A DNA stretch of 37,466 bases from an uncultured Bacilli bacterium (GTDB taxonomy: Bacteria > Bacillota_I > Bacilli_A > RF39 > UBA660). Positions within the stretch are counted from its first letter, which is position 1. The number at the start of each line of letters is the position of its first letter. The notes below the pieces were generated by a model, which was not told the origin of the DNA, made no database searches, and worked only from the letters and a program-made list of their open reading frames with translations. The DNA lies in the NCBI GenBank assembly GCA_947629325.1, contig CANRDE010000009.1, positions 1-37,466 on the forward strand, written 5' to 3'. Shown piece after piece: positions 8,102-14,718 of the stretch. Both the position numbers and the translations under genes were made by a program.

Positions 8102-8130
8102 TTGACAAACCCTTGTAAAAAAAGTATGAT
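8102..8130 (+). promoter_or_regulatory. Sigma-A promoter for murA
   Basis: TTGACA (8102-8107), 17-base spacer, TATGAT (8125-8130). Predicted transcription start is about 8137, giving a 5' leader of about 150 bases before murA. Confidence 0.8.
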
Positions 8131-8184
8131 AATCTTAGAAATTAAATAAATTTTATGTAAAAATTTTAATATACACTAATTATT

Positions 8185-8219
8185 TTTTGGGTTTTTTATT
8201 CATGCACAAAAACCTAAAA
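8185..8219 (+). promoter_or_regulatory. Hairpin in the murA 5' leader
   Basis: TTTTGGGTTTTT (8185-8196) can pair over 12 bases (one G-U) with AAAAACCTAAAA (8208-8219) around an 11-base loop. No T-run follows, so it is not an ordinary terminator. It may affect mRNA stability or murA expression; no known riboswitch was recognised. Confidence 0.35.
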
Positions 8220-8290
8220 TTCACATAAATAATAATAAAGGTAGTTTCATATGAAAATATCTTGTGTATGTTTATAAAGAAGGTATGAGT

Positions 8291-9544
8291 ATGGAAAGAA
8301 TTGTTATTGATGGTGGATTTCCTTTAAGTGGTAATATCACCATAGGTGGTGCCAAAAATAGTGCTGTGGCTTTAATACCGGCAGCGTTACTTGCTGATGG
8401 GATAAGTACTATTAAAAATGTTCCTAATATAACTGATAGAGATGCATTATTTGAGATAGTTAGATTATTAAATTGTAAAATAGAACAAAATGATAAAATA
8501 ATTAAAATAGATACATCTAATTTAGAAAATAAATTAATACCTCAACAATTAAGTGTTAAATTAAGAGCGTCTTATTATTTTATGGGAGTATTATTAAGTA
8601 AATATAAACATGTTGAAATTTATTTTCCAGGTGGTTGTAATATTGGTTCTAGGCCTATCGACCTTCATTTGAAGGGCTTTAAAGCTCTCGGTGCTAAAAT
8701 AACTAAAAAGAAACATAAATATATTTTAGACGCTGAAGAATTAAAAGGAACTACAATTAATTTGGATTTTGCGAGTGTTGGAGCCACAATAAATATTATG
8801 TTTGCTGCTACTTTGGCTAAAGGAACTACAATAATTAAGAATGCTGCTAAGGAAGTAGAATTAATAAACATTATGGATTTTTTAAATAAAATGGGGGCTA
8901 AAATAAGTGGCGCTGGTACGGACACTATAACTATTGAAGGTGTGGAAAAATTGCATGGTACGGAAATAGAAGTTATTCCAGATCGAATTGAAGCAGGAAC
9001 TTATATTTTGATGGGAGCATTATTAGGGGATAATTTAACTATCAATGGTATTATACCCGACCATAATAAAGCCCTATTTGCAGAATTAGATAAAATGGGT
9101 GTCAGTTATAAATTAAATACTAGTAGTATTACGTTAAGTAAATGTGAAAACTTAAAACCAACTAATATAATAACTCAAGTTTATCCGGGGTTTCCTACTG
9201 ATTTAAATCAACCTATGGGAGTTTTATTGACTCAAGCAAATGGTGTATCGACTATGGAAGAAACTATATGGGAAAATAGAATTGGCCACTATCCCTCTTT
9301 ACAAAAAATGGGGGCTAATATTGAACTAAAAGGGAATAAAGCCACTATAATAGGAAAAACCGAATTAAAAGGTACAGAGATTAATGCTACTGATTTGCGA
9401 GCTGGTGCCGCCTTAATTGTTGCGGGATTAATTGCTAAAGGTACAACTACTATATATGATATTGATTATATTTTAAGAGGATATGAAAATATAATTAATA
9501 AATTAAGTAATGTAGGTGCTAAAATTAAAATTGAAAAAATATAA
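8291..9544 (+). CDS. murA: UDP-N-acetylglucosamine 1-carboxyvinyltransferase
   Basis: First committed step of peptidoglycan synthesis: enolpyruvyl transfer from PEP to UDP-GlcNAc in the cytoplasm. Catalytic K22 and N23 are in GGAKNSA, the active-site Cys116 in FPGGCNIGSRP (the fosfomycin target is intact), the catalytic Asp is in YPGFPTDLNQP, and the conserved Arg in TDLRAGAALIVAGL. 417 residues, normal. The start is ATG 8291, 7 bases after AAAGAAGG at 8277-8284; in-frame codons upstream at 8264 and 8285 are too early or too close to the site. It carries its own promoter and a leader with a hairpin. In Bacillus murAA is near spoIID, as here. Confidence 0.97.
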   Translation: MERIVIDGGFPLSGNITIGGAKNSAVALIPAALLADGISTIKNVPNITDRDALFEIVRLLNCKIEQNDKIIKIDTSNLENKLIPQQLSVKLRASYYFMGVLLSKYKHVEIYFPGGCNIGSRPIDLHLKGFKALGAKITKKKHKYILDAEELKGTTINLDFASVGATINIMFAATLAKGTTIIKNAAKEVELINIMDFLNKMGAKISGAGTDTITIEGVEKLHGTEIEVIPDRIEAGTYILMGALLGDNLTINGIIPDHNKALFAELDKMGVSYKLNTSSITLSKCENLKPTNIITQVYPGFPTDLNQPMGVLLTQANGVSTMEETIWENRIGHYPSLQKMGANIELKGNKATIIGKTELKGTEINATDLRAGAALIVAGLIAKGTTTIYDIDYILRGYENIINKLSNVGAKIKIEKI

Positions 9545-9580
9545 TGTATTGATTTACATTATATTTTTTTGGGTGATTTA

Positions 9581-10258
9581 GTGAAAAGGAAATATAAACT
9601 AGGTATTATAATTTTAATAAGTTCCCTTCTAACATATTTTATTTATTTTGCCAATAAGGAAGAAAAGTTAAGTATTGTAGCTTTTGGTGATGGAATTGCT
9701 ACAGGAGAGACTTCATATAATATTGATGGTATAAGTTATAATGATTATATAAAAGAATATTATGATAGTAAAAAAGTATTAAAAAACTTTAATTCTTATA
9801 CCAAAAAAAATTATAAAGTTAAAGATTTAATAAATGATATTAAAAATAATATAAATGATACCAAAACTTTAAGAATTCAACAAAACATTCACAAAGCCAA
9901 TTTAATTACTTTAGGAATTGGTGAAGAAGAAATAGTAAAATCAGCTATAACGAATGATTTAGAGGATGAATATATTACTCATTTTTTAAAAGAGTATGAT
10001 GATTTATTATTTATATTAAGGGACTTATCTGATGCTAAAATATTTATTATTGGTTTTTATGAAAATTATTATTTAGATAAAAGTAAGGTAATAATTTTAA
10101 ATTCTGAATTAGCTAATCTGGCTTTAAAATATGATTGTATTTTTATTAATATAAGTGATTTGATGTTAAATAAAGAATATTATTTAACCGATAAAACTTT
10201 TTATTTCAATTATAAAGGTCATCAAGCGATTGCGGAAATGATTGTTCATTCTCTATAA
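9581..10258 (+). CDS. SGNH/GDSL-hydrolase-like exported protein lacking the catalytic serine
   Basis: A 225-residue protein with an N-terminal membrane or signal segment (about residues 6-23). The fold blocks of SGNH hydrolases are traceable: block I is VAFGDGIATG, where the nucleophile Ser of GDS is Gly; block III is LITLGIGEEE where G-x-N-D is expected; block V is FNYKGHQAIAE, keeping the His. With Ser and Asn absent it is unlikely to be a normal esterase. The start is GTG 9581 after GGGTGATTTA. It follows murA by 36 bases, so it is probably cotranscribed and may act at the envelope. The assignment rests on the block pattern only. Confidence 0.6.
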   Translation: MKRKYKLGIIILISSLLTYFIYFANKEEKLSIVAFGDGIATGETSYNIDGISYNDYIKEYYDSKKVLKNFNSYTKKNYKVKDLINDIKNNINDTKTLRIQQNIHKANLITLGIGEEEIVKSAITNDLEDEYITHFLKEYDDLLFILRDLSDAKIFIIGFYENYYLDKSKVIILNSELANLALKYDCIFINISDLMLNKEYYLTDKTFYFNYKGHQAIAEMIVHSL

Positions 10259-10263
10259 AATAC

Positions 10264-10291
10264 TTGCACGATTTAAAAAATATGATATAAT
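10264..10291 (+). promoter_or_regulatory. Sigma-A promoter for rpmE
   Basis: TTGCAC (10264-10269), 16-base spacer, TATAAT (10286-10291). Transcription would start near 10298, leaving a leader of about 50 bases. Confidence 0.75.
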
Positions 10292-10312
10292 ACTAAAGAA
10301 CGAAAAGTTACT

Positions 10313-10329
10313 ATGCTTAAATTAAGCAT
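10313..10329 (+). promoter_or_regulatory. Palindromic hairpin in the rpmE leader
   Basis: ATGCTTAA-A-TTAAGCAT is a perfect 8-base inverted repeat lying between the transcription start and the GAGAGGAGACGAG ribosome binding region. L31 leaders in Firmicutes are known to be bound by L31 for autogenous control. That this hairpin serves this role is inferred from its place only. Confidence 0.4.
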
Positions 10330-10348
10330 GGCGAGAGGAGACGAGAAG

Positions 10349-10558
10349 ATGAAAGCAAATATTCATCCTGAAATGAAGGATGCTACCGTTAAATGTGCTT
10401 GTGGAGCTTCTTTTAAAACTAAATCTGTTAAGGAAGAAATTCATGTAGAAGTTTGTAGTGAATGTCATCCATTTTATACAGGAGCCCAAGGAAAAGCTAA
10501 AAAAACTGGTAATATTGAAAAATTCAATAAAAAATATGGTTTTAATCAAGCTGAATAA
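10349..10558 (+). CDS. rpmE: 50S ribosomal protein L31
   Basis: Large-subunit protein at the central protuberance bridging to the 30S head. 69 residues starting MKANIHPEM, with KCACGASF and [13 protein letters not shown] carrying the four Cys of the zinc-binding (C+) form, then [18 protein letters not shown]. Its Cys content means it depends on zinc; a C- paralog for zinc starvation is not in the window. ATG 10349 follows GAGAGGAG; an in-frame ATG at 10313 lies in the leader hairpin and would add 12 non-family residues. Confidence 0.96.
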   Translation: MKANIHPEMKDATVKCACGASFKTKSVKEEIHVEVCSECHPFYTGAQGKAKKTGNIEKFNKKYGFNQAE

Positions 10559-10561
10559 TAT

Positions 10562-10585
10562 AAGAGCATATGCTCTTTTTTCTTT
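10562..10585 (+). terminator. Rho-independent terminator after rpmE
   Basis: The palindrome GAGCATATGCTC (10564-10575) is followed by TTTTTCTTTT, four bases after the rpmE stop. It isolates rpmE as a single-gene unit. Confidence 0.8.
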
Positions 10586-10643
10586 TAAAAAATACTTGGC
10601 ATATAATATTAGGATAATATATAATTAAATTAGGAGTGATATT

Positions 10644-11099
10644 ATGATAGTGTTTATAGCGTCAGATTATCGGGGAGTTGAAATCAAAAAAGAAGTTATT
10701 AATTATTTAAAAAGTAATGGTATAGATGTAAGAGAAATTGGCCTTCCCAATTTAGAAGTGGATGAATATCCAGACTTTGCTTTTAAATTAGGACACCTAG
10801 TTACTGAAAATAAAAATTCAATGGGAATATTAATATGTAATACGGGAATTGGCATGTCCATCGCCGCCAATAAAGTAAAGGGGATAAGATGTGTAAGAGC
10901 CACAAGTGTTGATGATGCATTTACCGGACGTAGTCATAACGATGCTAATGTCTTAGCAGTTGGGGCTAATTTAGGCTTTAATCTAATAAAAGAAATTATT
11001 GATTCTTTTATATCAACAAAGGGACCAACCATAGAAAGAAGAATAAACAGAGTAAATAAAATCATAGATTATGAAAATGGAGAATATAATGAATTATAA
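10644..11099 (+). CDS. RpiB/LacAB-family sugar-phosphate isomerase (probable ribose-5-phosphate isomerase B)
   Basis: Interconverts ribose-5-P and ribulose-5-P in the non-oxidative pentose phosphate pathway. The catalytic-base Cys65 is in GILICNTGIGMSIAANK and the ring-opening His98 in RSHNDANVLAVG. Two departures from the usual family: the N-terminal D-H-A/x-G motif reads SDYRG (Tyr9 for His), and the usual C-G-T/S-G-I-G reads C-N-T-G-I-G. B. subtilis ywlF (rpiB) lies in the same spoIIR neighbourhood. These changes leave room for another aldose-phosphate substrate such as allose-6-P or galactose-6-P. 151 residues, normal size. The start has TTAGGAGTGAT just upstream. Confidence 0.85.
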   Translation: MIVFIASDYRGVEIKKEVINYLKSNGIDVREIGLPNLEVDEYPDFAFKLGHLVTENKNSMGILICNTGIGMSIAANKVKGIRCVRATSVDDAFTGRSHNDANVLAVGANLGFNLIKEIIDSFISTKGPTIERRINRVNKIIDYENGEYNEL

Positions 11100-11274
11100 G
11101 ATATATTTATATGCAATATTCACATTTTTAAGCATATATATGTTATCTGGAATTAATTTTGAAAAAATAATGAAAAAAAATAAAACTTTAGAAATAAAAC
11201 TATTAATATTATTTTTAAGTTTAATGTTTTCATATTTAATAACTAATTTTATTGTTGATTTTTTAAATTTATAA
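11089..11274 (+). CDS. DUF1146 (YwzB-like) small membrane protein
   Basis: A 61-residue protein with two transmembrane helices (about residues 5-18 and 36-57) joined by a basic loop. The pattern SGINFEKIMKKNKTLEIKLL followed by LSLMFSYLITNFIVDFL matches DUF1146/YwzB proteins of Bacilli, whose function is unknown. ATG 11089 overlaps the end of the isomerase gene by 11 bases and has GGAG at 11079-11082. spoIID follows 12 bases later, so it probably belongs to the spoIID operon; related genes stand near murA-spoIID in Bacillus. Confidence 0.7.
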   Translation: MNYKIYLYAIFTFLSIYMLSGINFEKIMKKNKTLEIKLLILFLSLMFSYLITNFIVDFLNL

Positions 11275-11286
11275 TTAAGGAGACAT

Positions 11287-12195
11287 ATGATAAATAGAAT
11301 ATTAGTATTGATAACGGGAGTATTAAGTCTAATATTAGTTGTAATAAGTAGTAAAAGTAATACTACTTTTTTTAATACCATAATTAAGGAAAAGGATATT
11401 GTTATAAAAGATCCTAATTCCGCCGAAACAGAAACCTTAAATTTGGAAGATTATGTTATAGGAGTAGTGGCTGCTGAAATGCCAGCCTCTTTTAATATGG
11501 AAGCCTTAAAAGCCCAAGCTATTGCCTCCCGAACTTATGCTACATATAAAATGTTAAATAATACTAGTGATTATGATGTGGTAACAGGCGTTTCCAATCA
11601 AAGTTATATTACAATTACAGAGATGAAAGAAAAGTGGAAAAACGAATTTGACAAATATTATAATAAAATAAAAGAAGCAGTTAATTTAACTAAAGGAAAA
11701 GTAATGACATATAATGATGAAGTAATTGAAGCTTACTATTTTGCTATGAGTAACGGTTATACCGAAGAGGTAAGTTTAGTGTTTAACGAAAAAAGAGATT
11801 ATTTGCAAAGCGTTCAAACTATTTATGATAATAATAATATTAAAAACTTTGAATTTACCAAAACCTTTACTAAAGAAGAAGTTTGTTCATTATTAAATAT
11901 AAAATGTGATATCCTTTCATTTACTAATATTAAAAGAAGTGCAACTAATAGAGTATTAAGTATTAATGTAAATGGCGTTGAATTCAAAGGAACAGATTTT
12001 AGAACTAAATTATCTTTGCGATCTACGGATTTCGATATAAAAACTGACAATGATAAGGTAATTATTACTACGAGAGGCTATGGTCATGGAGTGGGGATGA
12101 GTCAATATGGGGCTAATGGCATGGCCGAAGCAGGTTATACTTATGACGAAATTTTAAAATATTTTTATAAAAATATTGAAATTAGTTCTATTTAA
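11287..12195 (+). CDS. spoIID: Stage II sporulation protein D, peptidoglycan lytic transglycosylase
   Basis: SpoIID cleaves glycan strands denuded by SpoIIP and, with SpoIIM and SpoIIP, drives engulfment of the forespore from the mother-cell side. An N-terminal helix (residues 4-21) anchors it outside the membrane. The catalytic Glu64 is in LEDYVIGVVAAEMPASF, followed by EALKAQAIASRTYA. YYFAMSNGYTE marks the region that binds zinc in clostridial homologs, here without His. The C-terminal signature is RGYGHGVGMSQYGANGMA. 302 residues, normal. ATG 11287 has AAGGAGA upstream. SpoIIM and SpoIIP are not in this window. Confidence 0.95.
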   Translation: MINRILVLITGVLSLILVVISSKSNTTFFNTIIKEKDIVIKDPNSAETETLNLEDYVIGVVAAEMPASFNMEALKAQAIASRTYATYKMLNNTSDYDVVTGVSNQSYITITEMKEKWKNEFDKYYNKIKEAVNLTKGKVMTYNDEVIEAYYFAMSNGYTEEVSLVFNEKRDYLQSVQTIYDNNNIKNFEFTKTFTKEEVCSLLNIKCDILSFTNIKRSATNRVLSINVNGVEFKGTDFRTKLSLRSTDFDIKTDNDKVIITTRGYGHGVGMSQYGANGMAEAGYTYDEILKYFYKNIEISSI

Positions 12196-12243
12196 AGTAT
12201 AAAGATTAAAAAATAGTTAATACTTTAAGTAGGACGGTGAATA

Positions 12244-12876
12244 ATGAAAAAAAGAAAATTAAAAGGGTTTGTTTTACCAACTTTATACCTTCTTATAACA
12301 ATAAGTATCTTTGTTGGCGTAGTTATGTTAGGCAGTGCAGTTTCATTAGAGTCAAGGGAATATGATTATGGGGTTGGAGCCATTCAAGAAAATACCGAAT
12401 CTGTCGTTGGTGAAGAGACAAATGTATCTTCTAATATTGAGGCACCAATTAAAGAAAACGAAGCGACTATTGGGGTTCATTTTTATAGCAAAGATGATGA
12501 TGAAACAACACAACAAAATAGCTTAATTTACTACGAAAATACTTATTTGCCTAATACGGGAGTGCTTTATATAAGCGATAATAATTTTGAAGTTGAAACA
12601 GTTTTTGCTGGTAAAGTAACAGATATATTAGATGATGAATTCTTTGGCAAATGTATTGTTGTAGAACATTTATCTAATTTAAGAACATACTATTATGGTA
12701 TAGATAATATTTTAGTATCTGTAGGGGACGAGCTTACTAATAATACTGTTCTTGGAACCGCTAAAAATAATGAAATTATGAATAATAAGAAAAGTTTCCT
12801 TCTAGAAGTATATCATAATAATGAACTTATTAACCCTGAAACATTTATAGGAACCCAAATAACTAATTATGAATAA
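12244..12876 (+). CDS. spoIIQ: SpoIIQ-like protein with degenerate LytM/M23 domain
   Basis: SpoIIQ spans the forespore membrane and pairs with SpoIIIAH to link forespore and mother cell. Here an N-terminal helix (residues 11-32) is followed by an acidic linker and an M23-like domain (about 100-205) with FAGKVTDI, GKCIVVEHLSNLRTYYYG and LLEVYHNNELINPE. The first metal site (expected H-x3-D after the lead glycines) reads NTGVLYISD with no His, and the H-x-H motif is VYHNN-like, so it is probably catalytically inactive, as in B. subtilis SpoIIQ. Position right after spoIID matches Bacillus. A plain non-sporulation M23 protein is the alternative. Confidence 0.75.
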   Translation: MKKRKLKGFVLPTLYLLITISIFVGVVMLGSAVSLESREYDYGVGAIQENTESVVGEETNVSSNIEAPIKENEATIGVHFYSKDDDETTQQNSLIYYENTYLPNTGVLYISDNNFEVETVFAGKVTDILDDEFFGKCIVVEHLSNLRTYYYGIDNILVSVGDELTNNTVLGTAKNNEIMNNKKSFLLEVYHNNELINPETFIGTQITNYE

Positions 12877-12879
12877 ATT

Positions 12880-12904
12880 TAATCCCCTTTGGGATTATTT
12901 TTTT
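12880..12904 (+). terminator. Rho-independent terminator after spoIIQ
   Basis: TAATCCC (12880-12886) pairs with GGGATTA (12891-12897) around a 4-base loop, followed by seven T. It ends the rpiB-to-spoIIQ run of genes. Confidence 0.8.
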
Positions 12905-12958
12905 AGGGTAAAGATAAATAAAGATTATTAAACGGTCGGTATAAAGGAGATAGGTAAT

Positions 12959-13546
12959 ATGAATAATATTTTATATTTAGATGACTATATAAACTTATAT
13001 AATAATAGAAATAAAGAAATAATAATATTTCAGCCATATAAAAAAACTTTAAAAAACGGTAAAATTATTGATCGAGTTAAATTTATTAAAAGTTTTACTA
13101 AATTACTTGCTAACAATAATTTAAAAAATAGTATTTTTGTTAATAAGATTATGGTAGTAATAAATCCTTTATGGTCAAAAGAAGATAAAAAAATAATTAC
13201 TGATATTTTAGAAGAATTAAATTATAAAAATATTTTGTTTATCCAAGAATTAAAATATTTAAAAATAAATAGTACTAATCTTTATATAAATTATAATAAC
13301 AAATATTTTTATTTATATTATATAAATGAAAAAGGTAATACAGAGATTAAACTTTATGACAATGATATAAATAACCACTTGTTAATAGACATAATAAAGT
13401 TACTTAATAAAAGCAATGTATTTATATACGGAAAAAATGTTCAAGAAATTGATAGTTTACTTCAAAATAGTGATATAAATTATTACTACTTTAATAATGG
13501 CGATAACTTAATTATAAATTTTATATTAAATGATAAAAAAGTGTAA
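12959..13546 (+). CDS. Uncharacterised protein, possibly a degenerate MreB/Mbl actin-like remnant
   Basis: 195 residues, very rich in Asn, Lys, Ile and Tyr, with no signal or membrane helix. It is not a clear family member. The order of motifs recalls the first half of MreB: QPYKKTLKNGKIIDR where MreB has RPLKDGVIADF; VINPLWSKEDKKIITDILEE where MreB has CVPSGVTEVEKRAVEEAA; KNILFIQEL where MreB has VYLIEEP; and NYNNKYFYLYYINEKGNTEI where MreB has the VVDIGGGTTE strand. The ATP-binding glycines are lost. In Bacillus, mbl stands just downstream of spoIIQ-spoIIID. It has a good start (AAAGGAGATAGG before ATG), so it is probably expressed. Function unknown. Confidence 0.6.
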   Translation: MNNILYLDDYINLYNNRNKEIIIFQPYKKTLKNGKIIDRVKFIKSFTKLLANNNLKNSIFVNKIMVVINPLWSKEDKKIITDILEELNYKNILFIQELKYLKINSTNLYINYNNKYFYLYYINEKGNTEIKLYDNDINNHLLIDIIKLLNKSNVFIYGKNVQEIDSLLQNSDINYYYFNNGDNLIINFILNDKKV

Positions 13547-13650
13547 AGTTGAAAAAAATTTTTATAAAACTCTTTAAAATAAATATGCATTTTGGTAATA
13601 TAAAATTGTCCTAACGATTGATTTTGTCGATTTATGTAGTACGAATTTTA

Positions 13651-13679
13651 TTGCAAATATAATTATTATTTGTGATAAT
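13651..13679 (+). promoter_or_regulatory. Sigma-A promoter for the cold-shock gene
   Basis: TTGCAA (13651-13656), 17-base spacer, GATAAT (13674-13679) with TGT before it as an extended -10. The transcript would start near 13686. The 100 bases before it (13547-13650) hold no recognised feature. Confidence 0.65.
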
Positions 13680-13708
13680 TGAATCAGCAAAGGAAAGAGG
13701 TGGGATGT

Positions 13709-13921
13709 ATGCGCGGAAAAGTAAAATGGTTCAATAATGATAAGGGTTATGGCTTTATAGAATATGAGAATCTAGAGGATATTTTTGTTCACTATTCTGC
13801 AATTGTTAAAGAAGGTTATAAAACTTTAAACGAAGGAGCAGTAGTAAATTTTAAACTTGTTGAAACGTCTAAAGGTTTACAAGCTGTTGATGTAGTAGAA
13901 GAACAAAAAACTATTGCCTAA
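13709..13921 (+). CDS. Cold-shock domain protein (CspA family)
   Basis: A 70-residue single OB-fold nucleic-acid-binding protein that melts RNA secondary structure. RNP1 is KGYGFIEY and RNP2 is DIFVHYSAI; it begins MRGKVKWFNNDKG as the family does. The start ATG 13709 is set by AAAGAGGTGGG at 13695-13704; an in-frame TTG at 13679 would lie upstream of the probable transcription start. Terminated by a hairpin that includes its own stop codon, so it is a single-gene unit. Which member of the csp group it corresponds to cannot be decided. Confidence 0.95.
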   Translation: MRGKVKWFNNDKGYGFIEYENLEDIFVHYSAIVKEGYKTLNEGAVVNFKLVETSKGLQAVDVVEEQKTIA

Positions 13922-13932
13922 ATAGTTTTTTT
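13905..13932 (+). terminator. Rho-independent terminator overlapping the csp stop codon
   Basis: AAAAAACTAT (13905-13914) pairs with ATAGTTTTTT (13922-13931) around a loop that holds the last Ala codon and the TAA stop. Confidence 0.7.
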
Positions 13933-14016
13933 AAGTGTATACGTTTGCATAGCTTTTCTGGTTGAAAATGTGGAAAAAAATAAAAGAGTACGGAATCGAT
14001 TGCATCTTAGATTAAT
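13933..14016 (+). ncRNA. Possible small RNA or leader between csp and hpf
   Basis: No reading frame is found between the csp terminator and a second strong terminator at 14017-14039. A terminator there needs a transcript to end. A weak promoter could be TTGCCT (13914-13919) and TATACG (13938-13943), giving an RNA of about 90 bases. No known RNA family was recognised. Readthrough from csp is the alternative. Confidence 0.3.
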
Positions 14017-14039
14017 GGGGTGTCCTTTCGCCCCTTTTT
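14017..14039 (+). terminator. Rho-independent terminator upstream of hpf
   Basis: GGGGTG (14017-14022) pairs with CGCCCC (14029-14034), one G-U, followed by TTTTT. It is 46 bases before the hpf start. Confidence 0.75.
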
Positions 14040-14084
14040 ATTTTGTTTAAAATGTTTTATAATATTTATAGGAGATGATTGATA

Positions 14085-14618
14085 GTGAAATATAATATAA
14101 GAGGAGATAAAATTAAAGTTACAAAGGCTATTAAGGATTATATAGAGGAAAAATTAGATAAATTAAATAAATATTATGAAAGTCCAAGTGAAGTTGAATG
14201 TAAAGCTTTAATTAGAAGTAAAAATAATTTACAGACAATAGAAGTAACTGTGCCATTAAATAAATTCATATTGAGAGCGGAAGTATCAGAAGAAGATTTA
14301 TATGCCGCTATAGATTTAGTAGTAGATAAATTAGAAGGCCAAATTAGAAAAAACAAAACAAAATTACAAAATCGTTATGATAAATCAGATAAATTAGATA
14401 TTAATTTTGATTTTGACCCGGAAGCAGAAGAGGAAAATGATCTTAAAATTGTTAAAAGAAAAGATATTGATTCAAAACCTATGGATGAAGAAGAAGCTAT
14501 ATTGCAAATGAATTTATTAAATCATGATTTCTTTGTATTTAAAAATGTCGATGAAGAATGTGTATCGGTAATATATAAAAGAAAAGATCAAAAATATGGT
14601 ATTATCAATGTAAAATAA
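14085..14618 (+). CDS. hpf: Ribosome hibernation promoting factor, long form
   Basis: Long HPF dimerises 70S ribosomes into inactive 100S particles in slow growth. The N-terminal S30AE domain (residues 1 to about 100) starts KYNIRGDKIKVTKAIKDYIEEKLDKLNKYY; the C-terminal dimerisation domain (about 120-177) has KPMDEEEAILQMNLLNHDFF and YKRKDQKYGIINV. 177 residues, normal. The start is GTG 14085 after GGAGATGAT at 14071-14079; the TTG at 14079 touches that site. TATAAT at 14058-14063 may be its -10. It precedes secA as in B. subtilis (yvyD-secA). Confidence 0.95.
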   Translation: MKYNIRGDKIKVTKAIKDYIEEKLDKLNKYYESPSEVECKALIRSKNNLQTIEVTVPLNKFILRAEVSEEDLYAAIDLVVDKLEGQIRKNKTKLQNRYDKSDKLDINFDFDPEAEEENDLKIVKRKDIDSKPMDEEEAILQMNLLNHDFFVFKNVDEECVSVIYKRKDQKYGIINVK

Positions 14619-14634
14619 GGCGTAAGCCTTTTTT
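14617..14634 (+). terminator. Short Rho-independent terminator after hpf
   Basis: AAGGC-GTAA-GCCTT with a T-run, starting within the hpf stop codon. The stem is only five bases but GC-rich for this genome. Confidence 0.6.
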
Positions 14635-14673
14635 ATTTGCGATTAAATTTTTTTTACAGAATAAATATAAACT

Positions 14674-14701
14674 TTGCGATTAAATAACAACGTGTTATAA
14701 T
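14674..14701 (+). promoter_or_regulatory. Sigma-A promoter for secA
   Basis: TTGCGA (14674-14679), 16-base spacer, TATAAT (14696-14701) preceded by TGT (extended -10). The start of transcription would be close to the GAGGTGGAT ribosome binding site, giving a very short leader. Confidence 0.6.
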
Positions 14702-14718
14702 TAATAATGAGGTGGATT

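Noticed and set aside
10596-10625. Promoter TTGGCA-18-TATAAT before the rpiB-like gene
   Set aside because: The transcript start would coincide with the ribosome binding site and several alternative -10 words overlap; not decisive.
13933-14040. T-box or other named riboswitch before hpf
   Set aside because: No conserved T-box sequence or other known riboswitch core is visible.
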